Assembly (NCBI RefSeq): GCF_022808715.1
Contig: NZ_JAKZKX010000008.1
Span: forward strand, 101,515 to 165,514
DNA length: 64,000 nt
Source of the DNA: Fundidesulfovibrio agrisoli
GTDB lineage: Bacteria > Desulfobacterota > Desulfovibrionia > Desulfovibrionales > Desulfovibrionaceae
Direction: 5' to 3'
Part shown: positions 42,011 to 48,723 of the stretch, in pieces
How positions within the stretch are numbered: the stretch's first letter is position 1
How the letters are laid out: every line of letters starts with the position of its first letter
Notes under the pieces: model-generated
What the model saw: only the letters and a program-made list of their open reading frames with translations
What the model was told of the DNA's origin: nothing
The model's database searches: none
Translations under genes and position numbers: made by a program

Positions 42011-42979
42011 CTAACCTTCCTCGCTTTCGTCCCCGCCCTCCCCCCCCTTCCCTGCCCGGGGGTGCGCGTGATCGTAAGCCTTGGTCAGCTGCGCCAGGTT
42101 CAGGTGTGTATACCGCTGCGTGGTGGAGAGCCGCTCATGCCCCAGCAGTTCCTGCACGGCCCGCATGTCCGCCCCGGATTGCAGCATGTGGCTGGCGAAG
42201 CTGTGCCGCAGCACGTGGGGGCTGATGGCCGTGGGCAGCCCGGCCTTGGCCGAGAGCGCCTCGATGATCCTGTTGGCCTGCCTGCGCTGGAGCGGCTTGC
42301 CCCGCGCCCCCAGAAACACCGCCTGCTCCGCCGGTTCGGGCGAGAAGGCGTGGCGCACGGCCATGTAGCCCCGCAACGCCTCCGCCGCAGTGTCCGAAAG
42401 CGGGGCCAGGCGCTGCTTGCTGCCCTTGCCCATGACCCTGGCGATGCGCGCGTTCAGGTCCAGGTCGTTCAGCTTCATCCCCAACGCTTCCGAGATGCGC
42501 AGCCCCGAGCCGTAGAGCAGCTCGGCCAGGGCCGCGTCCCGCACGGACTCCGGGTCCGCCCGGCTGGGCTGCGGGGCGTCCAGCAGGGCGAAGGCCTGGT
42601 CCACGTTGAGGCTTTTGGGGTGCGGCTTGGAGAGCTTGGGGTTGGCCAGCCCCTCCACCGGGCTCTTGGCGATCAGGCCCCGGCGGATCAGGTGCTTGAA
42701 GAAGCCGCGCAGGCTGGAAAGCCGCCGAGACATGGAGGTTTTAGCCTGCCTGGCGCGATGCTGCTCCGCCAGGAAGCCCTGGATATCCCTGCGGGAAATG
42801 GCCTTGGGCTCCGCAACCGTGAGGCTGCGGTTGTTCAAGTATCGCTCGAAGTATTGCAGGTCGTTGCGGTAGGCGGCCAGGGTGGCCGGGGAGTAGCCCT
42901 TCTCCACCGAGAGCCAGGCCAGAAAGCCCAGCGCCGCCTCGGGCAACGGCGTTTCAGGAGAGTCGCTTGTCGAGGACAT
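42011..42979 (-). CDS. xerC: Tyrosine recombinase XerC
   Basis: A 322-residue recombinase partner of XerD. The catalytic set is visible: GSGLRISEAL (Arg), SPHVLRHSFASHML (His/Arg), LLGHERLSTTQRYTH with nucleophile Y290. It overlaps the GGDEF gene upstream by 26 bp. Closest layout to XerC; the assignment of which paralog is XerC versus XerD is by resemblance. Confidence 0.92.
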   Translation of the reverse strand: MSSTSDSPETPLPEAALGFLAWLSVEKGYSPATLAAYRNDLQYFERYLNNRSLTVAEPKAISRRDIQGFLAEQHRARQAKTSMSRRLSSLRGFFKHLIRRGLIAKSPVEGLANPKLSKPHPKSLNVDQAFALLDAPQPSRADPESVRDAALAELLYGSGLRISEALGMKLNDLDLNARIARVMGKGSKQRLAPLSDTAAEALRGYMAVRHAFSPEPAEQAVFLGARGKPLQRRQANRIIEALSAKAGLPTAISPHVLRHSFASHMLQSGADMRAVQELLGHERLSTTQRYTHLNLAQLTKAYDHAHPRAGKGGEGGDESEEG

Positions 42980-43910
42980 AGCAGCTCTTGGGGTTCTCCT
43001 TGGCCTTCTTCTTGAGGGTCATGGCGATCTGGGAGGCCTCGCCGTAGTGCTGGAGCCGCCCGCCCACGTTGAGCACCACCGCGATGGAGATGGCCATGAG
43101 CGGGAAGGTGCGCATGTTGCCCTCCCGGTCCGTGGACTGGATGAAGCCCCTGGCCCGGTCCTCCTCGTCGTAGAAGTGGGGCACGATGGAGTCGAAATTC
43201 TCCACGATGCGCTGGCAGGCCAGCTCGATCTTGTCCGGCGGCAGGATGAACACGAAGTCGTCCCCGCCCACGTGGCCCACGAAGGAGCGTACGCCCGTAA
43301 AACCCCGGATGGTGTTCACGATGATGCGCGCGCTCATCATCAGCACCTCGTCCCCGCGCGAGAAGCCGTACTTGTCGTTGAAGCTCTTGAAGTAGTCCAG
43401 GTCGGCGTAGGCCAGGGCGAAGTCCTCCCGGCGGTCGATCATCTCCTGGATGCGCTGGATGATGGAGGTGTTGCCCGGCAGCTTGGAGAGCGGGTTGGCG
43501 TCGAAGGCGCGCGAGGCCCGGGTGATGGTCAGGAAGATGCGCACCTTCATGCGCGCGGCGGAGCTGGGCAGGATGAGGATGTCGTCCACCTCGGCGGAGC
43601 ACCAGTCCGCGCCCTGGTCCAGGCTTTCTTCCCGGATGGCCAGGATCACGGGCAATTGGCGGTAGACGTTCTCGCTCTTGACCAGATTGACCACGTCCAG
43701 GCCGGGCATGTCAGGCAGGTCGTGGTCCACGATGAGCAGGTCGGGCAGCTCGTTGAAGAGCACCTCGATGGCTCCCCTGCCCCGCTCGAAGTGGGTGATC
43801 TCAAGGTGGCCGTCGCCCCAGAGGGCGCTCAGTGCGTCCTTGAGCCCGGCGTCGGCGGAGAGCAGGTAGACCCGCTGGGGGCGTTGCAGGCGGCAGGCGT
43901 CGGCGTTCAT
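42954..43910 (-). CDS. Response-regulator-like protein with a GGDEF domain
   Basis: A 318-residue protein with an N-terminal receiver-like domain (about residues 12-130; LLIVDHDLPDMPG includes the phospho-acceptor region) and a GGDEF domain (about 140-290). The signature reads GGDDF instead of GGDEF and no RxxD inhibitory site is evident, so cyclase activity is uncertain; it may be a c-di-GMP/GTP sensor. It starts 3 bp after the HDOD gene stop. Confidence 0.85.
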   Translation of the reverse strand: MNADACRLQRPQRVYLLSADAGLKDALSALWGDGHLEITHFERGRGAIEVLFNELPDLLIVDHDLPDMPGLDVVNLVKSENVYRQLPVILAIREESLDQGADWCSAEVDDILILPSSAARMKVRIFLTITRASRAFDANPLSKLPGNTSIIQRIQEMIDRREDFALAYADLDYFKSFNDKYGFSRGDEVLMMSARIIVNTIRGFTGVRSFVGHVGGDDFVFILPPDKIELACQRIVENFDSIVPHFYDEEDRARGFIQSTDREGNMRTFPLMAISIAVVLNVGGRLQHYGEASQIAMTLKKKAKENPKSCYVLDKRLS

Positions 43911-43912
43911 GC

Positions 43913-44752
43913 TCAGGTGAAGCTCAGATCGGCGATGTCGAGGAACTTCTCGCTCAGCTCGTCAAGCACCGCTTCGAGGTCGGCGGGCTTGAGCTTGAGC
44001 TTCTTGAGCGCCTCGGGCTCCAGATAGGGCACGTTGTCGTCCCCGCCGGAGCCGTACTCGTACACGCGCACCAGAAAGTCGCCCAGGTGCACGCAGCAGG
44101 CCACCTCGGGGTAGAGCCGCGCCAGTTGGGGCTTGTGGTGGTAGCTCATGCCCTCCTTGATGGGGGGCGGCAGCTTCCAGTGGTCGGACAGCCAGGCGTT
44201 CACGCGGTCGTGCCCGAAGCCCATGACGGCCTTTTCGGCCTCCAGGTAGCTCTTGTCCTGGGTCTTCACCAGGGCTTCCACGCCGGTTTTCAGCTCGGGA
44301 AGCTGCACGGAGGTGACCACCTTGCCCAGGTCGTGCAGGAGCCCGGCCACGGAGATGTCCTCCACGTCCTTGAGCCCGCACTGGCGCGCCACGGTGGAGC
44401 TGGCCAGGGCGCAGCCCACGGAGTGCTCCCAGAGCCCCACCATGGTCTGGTTCATGACGTCCATGACCGATGTGCTCACGATCACCCCGCGCAGCACGTT
44501 GAAGCCCAGCAGCACCAGGGCGTGGTGGATGGAGCCGATTCGCCCGGGAAAGCCGTAGATGGGCGAGTTGACCATCTTGAGCACCTTGGCGGAGAGCACC
44601 TGGTCCATGGCGATGAGCTTGGCGATCTGTTCGGTGGAGGAGTCCGGGTCCTTCACGAGGCGGGAGACCTCGTCGAGCACCTTGGGCAGGGTGGGCAGGT
44701 CCTTGGCGGCCAGGATCTGGTCCTTGCGCTCAAGCTTCAAGTCCTCGGCCAT
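43913..44752 (-). CDS. HDOD-domain signalling protein
   Basis: A 279-residue protein with an HDOD domain (about residues 16-215): LPTLPKVLDEVSRLV, VNSPIYGFPGRIGSIHHALVLLG, and the HD-like GLLHDLGKV. HDOD proteins lack full HD phosphodiesterase residues and act as signalling scaffolds. It precedes the GGDEF gene and follows a small gene often found with this domain type, suggesting one regulatory unit. Confidence 0.9.
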   Translation of the reverse strand: MAEDLKLERKDQILAAKDLPTLPKVLDEVSRLVKDPDSSTEQIAKLIAMDQVLSAKVLKMVNSPIYGFPGRIGSIHHALVLLGFNVLRGVIVSTSVMDVMNQTMVGLWEHSVGCALASSTVARQCGLKDVEDISVAGLLHDLGKVVTSVQLPELKTGVEALVKTQDKSYLEAEKAVMGFGHDRVNAWLSDHWKLPPPIKEGMSYHHKPQLARLYPEVACCVHLGDFLVRVYEYGSGGDDNVPYLEPEALKKLKLKPADLEAVLDELSEKFLDIADLSFT

Positions 44753-44794
44753 GCGAAACTCCTCGTGAGGGGGCGGTACATCCTGGGGCGGGCA

Positions 44795-45133
44795 TCAGCC
44801 CTCTGCGGGCCCGGCCTTGGAGGCCACTTTCATCTTGAAATAGTGTTGCAGCAGCGCCTTGACCTGGTTCATCCAGGGGTCCTGGGCGTGCTTGCGGAAG
44901 AGGTGATCCAGGCGCTCAAGCCGCTGGTCGTAGTTGGTGCCGGAACTGACTCCATCGGTCTGCACCGGTTCGCCCTCCACCACCACCTGGTCCACGCCCA
45001 TCATGTCGAACTTGTCCAGCAGGGCCTCGGTGAGCTCCGTGCCCTGGGCGGCCACGACCATGCCGTCGGCGCGGGCCACGGGCTTGGCCAGCATGTAGCC
45101 GGGCTTTGCCAGGTTCAGGGGTATCTTCTGCAT
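44795..45133 (-). CDS. Small conserved protein resembling the N-terminal part of HD-GYP proteins
   Basis: A 112-residue soluble protein. Its first 60 residues (IPLNLAKPGYMLAKPVAR, GTELTEALLDKFDMMGV, VVVEG) resemble the domain that precedes HD-GYP or HDOD domains in larger proteins. Here it is a separate gene directly before the HDOD gene, as if the two halves were split. ATG 45133 is chosen for its AGGAG ribosome-binding site. Confidence 0.8.
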   Translation of the reverse strand: MQKIPLNLAKPGYMLAKPVARADGMVVAAQGTELTEALLDKFDMMGVDQVVVEGEPVQTDGVSSGTNYDQRLERLDHLFRKHAQDPWMNQVKALLQHYFKMKVASKAGPAEG

Positions 45134-45155
45134 CGGGCGGGGCTCCTTGCTGCGA

Positions 45156-46421
45156 TCAGGCGCTGAGATAATATCCGCCGGGCAGTCTGCGCACAACCCC
45201 TTTTAGTTCCAGCAACACCAGCGTCCGGCTCATCTCGGCGGCGTCGCGCCCGAAGGCGCGGCAGAGCGCGTCGATGTGGGTCGCTCCCATGGCGGCAAGA
45301 TGGCCCTGGAGGTCGCGCTCGAAGGGCGTGCCCGGCTCCGGCGGCGGTGTTTGGGCTGGCGAGGGCAGCGGCGTAGGCGCGGTGCGGGCGCCTTTTTTAG
45401 CTTTTGGGGCTGCGGGGGGCTCCTTGGTGAGCAGGCTCAGGCGCTCCTGTCCGGGCTTGGGCCCCGGCCTGGTCATCGGCGCGCCCGGGGGCCGTTTGCG
45501 CTCCTCCAGGTGGGCCTCGAGCTGGGGCTTGAGCTCCAGCAGGATGTCCTGGGCGTCGTGCACCAGCTTTGCGCCCTTGTTGATGATCTCGTGGCAGCCC
45601 CGGTAGCTCTTGAGGGAGACAGGCCCGGGCACGGCGAAGACCTCCCTGCCCTGCTCCATGGCCAGGCGCGCCGTTATCAGGCTGCCGGACTTGGAATGCG
45701 CCTCCACCACCAGCACCCCAAGGGAGAGCCCGCTGATGATCCTGTTGCGCAGGGGGAAGTTGGCCGCCAGCGGCTTGGTGCCAGGCGGGAACTCGGAGAG
45801 GATCAAGCCCCTGGAGGCCAGATCCTTCCAGACGTCGCGGTTGGAGGCCGGATAGATGAGGTCCGGCCCGGTGCCCATGACCGCGATGGAGCTGCCCGCT
45901 CCGGAGAGCCCCGACATGTGGGCCTGGCGGTCGATGCCCAGGGCCAGCCCGGAGACGATGGTCACGCCGGATTCGGCCAGGTCGAGCGATATGCGCTGGG
46001 CCAGTTCCAGCCCGTAGCGGGAGCAATCGCGCGAGCCGACCACGGCCACGCAGGGGTTGTCCAGCAGGGACGTATCGCCCAGGCAGTACAGGAACACGGG
46101 GGGATCGGGAATCTCGCGCAGGCGGCGGGGGTAGCGCGGGTCGCTCCAGAGCAGCGTGGGGACGCCCTTCTCCTCGGCGTTGCGCAGTTCGGCTTCGGCC
46201 GCGCCCCGCCACGATTCAGCAAGAAAGCCCTGGCACTGGGAGCTGTTGGCCAGGCCGCGCTCATGCCAGCCGCGGCAGCGGCGGACGGCCTCCGAGGCGC
46301 AGCCGTAGGCGTCCAGCAGCTTTCTGGCCGTGCGCGGCCCCAACCCCGGCGCGTGCTTGAGGCTGATGCTGGCCCAGAGCTCCTCTCGGGCGTCTGCGTT
46401 CAATCCGGTACTACTGGCCAA
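45156..46421 (-). CDS. dprA: DNA-processing protein DprA (Smf)
   Basis: About 421 residues. A central Rossmann domain (VAVVGSRDCSRYGLELA, VSGLALGIDRQAH, GSLITARLAMEQGREVFAVPG) is the DprA core that loads RecA on incoming single-stranded DNA. A Pro/Ala-rich linker precedes a C-terminal winged-helix (DML1-like) domain. The start is unsure: TTG 46421 overlaps the end of the upstream gene and a second TTG at 46403 is possible. Confidence 0.9.
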   Translation of the reverse strand: MASSTGLNADAREELWASISLKHAPGLGPRTARKLLDAYGCASEAVRRCRGWHERGLANSSQCQGFLAESWRGAAEAELRNAEEKGVPTLLWSDPRYPRRLREIPDPPVFLYCLGDTSLLDNPCVAVVGSRDCSRYGLELAQRISLDLAESGVTIVSGLALGIDRQAHMSGLSGAGSSIAVMGTGPDLIYPASNRDVWKDLASRGLILSEFPPGTKPLAANFPLRNRIISGLSLGVLVVEAHSKSGSLITARLAMEQGREVFAVPGPVSLKSYRGCHEIINKGAKLVHDAQDILLELKPQLEAHLEERKRPPGAPMTRPGPKPGQERLSLLTKEPPAAPKAKKGARTAPTPLPSPAQTPPPEPGTPFERDLQGHLAAMGATHIDALCRAFGRDAAEMSRTLVLLELKGVVRRLPGGYYLSA

Positions 46422-47499
46422 GCTGTTTGAGCTTCTGTTTGGCCTTGGCCGCGAATTCGGATTTGGGGTGTTCGTCCACCAGCAGCTTGAGGTGGAAGAC
46501 GGCGTTGGATTTATCCCCCAGGCGCTCGTAGGCGTCCGCGATGCGGTACAGGGCCTCTTCCGCCTTGGGGTCGTTCGGGTAGCGGACGGTCACTTCCTTC
46601 AGCGAGAGGATGGCCTGGTTGTAGCTCTTGTCCGCCACGTAGCTCTCGCCGATCCAGTACATGGCTTCGGGAGCCTTGGCGGAGTTGGGATACTTGGCCA
46701 GGAAGTCGTTGAATTTGCGGCGGCCCTCCTCGCTCCGGTTGGCCGAGACGGCGCGAAGGGCGTCGGTGTAGAGCATCTGCTCATCCATTCCGGGCGCCGC
46801 GGAAGGCTTGGCGCCGGCGGAAGGCGCTGCCGCGGGGGCCGTGCTCGCGGGCGCGGGCGCGGGAGCCCCGGTTTTGGCCTTGGCGGAGGACTGGTCCATG
46901 GGCACGGGCTGGCGCGGCTGTCCCGAGGCCGGGGCGGCGGGGGCCCCGTAGGCGGACGCGGGGCGGGACGCGGATCCGTCGTCCAGGGTAACCACGGGCG
47001 GCTTGAGCGGCAGGGGCTGCGGCTGAGGTGTTGCCTGGGCCGAGGGTGCCGGAGGCGGGGCCAACGGCTGGGGCTGGCTCATGGCGGAAGGCGCGGGCAT
47101 CGACACCGGTGCAGGGGGTTGCGCGGACATCGGGGCCGGAGCCTGTTGGGGCGCTCCCTGCGCCAGGGAGGCATAAGGGATGACCTGCCCGGCCACCAGG
47201 GGCTGCCTGCCGGAAACGGTGCGCACCGTGGCCTGGGGGGCGGCGGCCTCCTGGGCCTTGGCTGGCCTGTGGGCCGGGGCCTTGCCGGAGGAAAGGCGGT
47301 CGAGCCGGTCGGCGATGTCGCGCAGGCGCATGTCGATTTCCGAGTCGCGCAGGCGCTGCTGCTCCTGGAAGCGGGTCATGGTGGCTTCCAGTTCGCCCAG
47401 CCGCGCAGACGCGGGAGCTTCCTGCGCTTTTCGCCCGCCGCTCTGGGCGCATCCGGCGCAGACGAGCGCCAGCATCGTAACGGCCAGGACTCTTTGCAT
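46411..47499 (-). CDS. CpoB/YbgF-like TPR lipoprotein
   Basis: A 362-residue envelope protein. A lipobox (VCAGC, Cys 17) follows a signal peptide, then a short coiled coil (about 33-70), a long Pro/Ala/Gln-rich linker (about 75-240), and a C-terminal TPR domain with the YbgF pattern (YTDALRAVSANRSEEGRRKF, YWIGESYVADKSYNQAI). CpoB coordinates Tol-Pal with peptidoglycan synthesis; no tol or pal genes are next to it. It overlaps dprA by 11 bp. Confidence 0.87.
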   Translation of the reverse strand: MQRVLAVTMLALVCAGCAQSGGRKAQEAPASARLGELEATMTRFQEQQRLRDSEIDMRLRDIADRLDRLSSGKAPAHRPAKAQEAAAPQATVRTVSGRQPLVAGQVIPYASLAQGAPQQAPAPMSAQPPAPVSMPAPSAMSQPQPLAPPPAPSAQATPQPQPLPLKPPVVTLDDGSASRPASAYGAPAAPASGQPRQPVPMDQSSAKAKTGAPAPAPASTAPAAAPSAGAKPSAAPGMDEQMLYTDALRAVSANRSEEGRRKFNDFLAKYPNSAKAPEAMYWIGESYVADKSYNQAILSLKEVTVRYPNDPKAEEALYRIADAYERLGDKSNAVFHLKLLVDEHPKSEFAAKAKQKLKQLGQ

Positions 47500-47718
47500 T
47501 CCGATCCTCCGATGTTTCAGCGTCGATAACCGATGCAGCCCTGTAAAGGCAAGCGCCGCAGGACAATCCGGCTGTCTTTTCGGCTGTTTCCTCCGTTTTC
47601 GCCCGCGGAGTCCATGTCCGCTTCCGCGCCGTCCATATCCGGATTGCGCGGAAACGATTTTTGAGGCAAAAAGACGCCGCGCATCGGTGCGCCACCAGCC
47701 AAAGGAGTATCATCCCGC

Positions 47719-48645
47719 GTGAGTGAGCTTACCCTTTTCGCAGCCCTTACGGCACTCGTCTGCCTCCCCTTGTGCTTTGCGCTGGCGGCGGCCGCGCTCC
47801 CGCTGACCAGCGCCGCGCTTCTTTTCAATCCACCCAAGCGGGTCAAGGTATTCCGCGACAAGTACGGCCAGCAGACCTCCACCAGCTGTCTGCTCTGCGG
47901 CCTTGTCGCCGTGCTTGGCCTGGTCGGCGGCGCGCTGGCCCTGCAATCGCTCGCCCCCGCCTCCGCCGCGTTCTGGCTGGGCTGGCCCCTGCCACTGCTG
48001 CCCCTGTGCGCGGGCCTGGCGGTCAGCGCCGCGCTGGCCGTGGTCTACCGGGCCGTGTGGCAGAACCTCAAGGACAACAGGCCGCTTCACTCGGCCATCG
48101 GCGTGGCCGCCACGCTCGCGGCCTGGGCTCTGGGCTACCTGTTCGTGAGCTTTTTCCGGCACTACGTGCTGAGCCCCCTGCAGCCCTCGGAAGACCCTTT
48201 TCTGTTCATTCCCCCGCTGGATTCTGTTGCCTGGCTGCTGCTTCCCGCCGCGCTGGGCATGTCGCTGGCCCTGGCCGGGTCCGTGGGCACCCTGTATCTG
48301 ATCCACCGGCGCGACAAGGACGACTTCGGGCGCGACTACTACAACTACGGGCTGAAGATGGGCAGCCGCTGGTCAATTGCCGGTGCGGCCCTGGCCGTGG
48401 CCAGCGCCGCCGTGGCGGCCGTGCGGCTGTGGCCCTCCGTGAGGGACCTGCCCGTGCGCCCCGTCTTCTTCTGGGGCGAGGCCGTTTTCCTCTGCGCCCT
48501 GGCCATGGCCGCCATCCTCTGGGGGCTGGTGCTGCGCAACCAGAACGCCCTGCGCCTGAAGGTGCACCTGGTGGCTGCGTTCGCCCTCTCCTGGCTGGCG
48601 CTCAGCGCGCAGGCCCTGGTGAACCTGAGGTTCTTCCTGGGCTGA
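47719..48645 (+). CDS. Polytopic membrane protein, function unknown
   Basis: A 308-residue protein with about seven or eight hydrophobic helices and short loops; one cytoplasmic loop has YLIHRRDKDDFGRDYYNYGLKMG. I do not recognise the family. GTG 47719 is preceded by AAAGGAG at somewhat long spacing. It is divergent from the CpoB-like gene across a 219-bp gap in which I see no other feature. Confidence 0.75.
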   Translation: MSELTLFAALTALVCLPLCFALAAAALPLTSAALLFNPPKRVKVFRDKYGQQTSTSCLLCGLVAVLGLVGGALALQSLAPASAAFWLGWPLPLLPLCAGLAVSAALAVVYRAVWQNLKDNRPLHSAIGVAATLAAWALGYLFVSFFRHYVLSPLQPSEDPFLFIPPLDSVAWLLLPAALGMSLALAGSVGTLYLIHRRDKDDFGRDYYNYGLKMGSRWSIAGAALAVASAAVAAVRLWPSVRDLPVRPVFFWGEAVFLCALAMAAILWGLVLRNQNALRLKVHLVAAFALSWLALSAQALVNLRFFLG

Positions 48646-48666
48646 TCCCCAGTCGCAACGCGAGCA

Positions 48667-48705
48667 AAAAGGCGGCGCCCCCTTCCGGGAGCGCCGCCTT
48701 CTTCA
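48667..48705. terminator. Bidirectional terminator
   Basis: A GC-rich stem (48669-48678 with 48691-48700, extended by CCC/GGG around a bulge). It has T-tracts on minus (five) and weakly on plus. It lies between the convergent membrane-protein gene and cheA. Confidence 0.8.
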
Positions 48706-48723
48706 TTTGTCGCTTTTGCCGCC

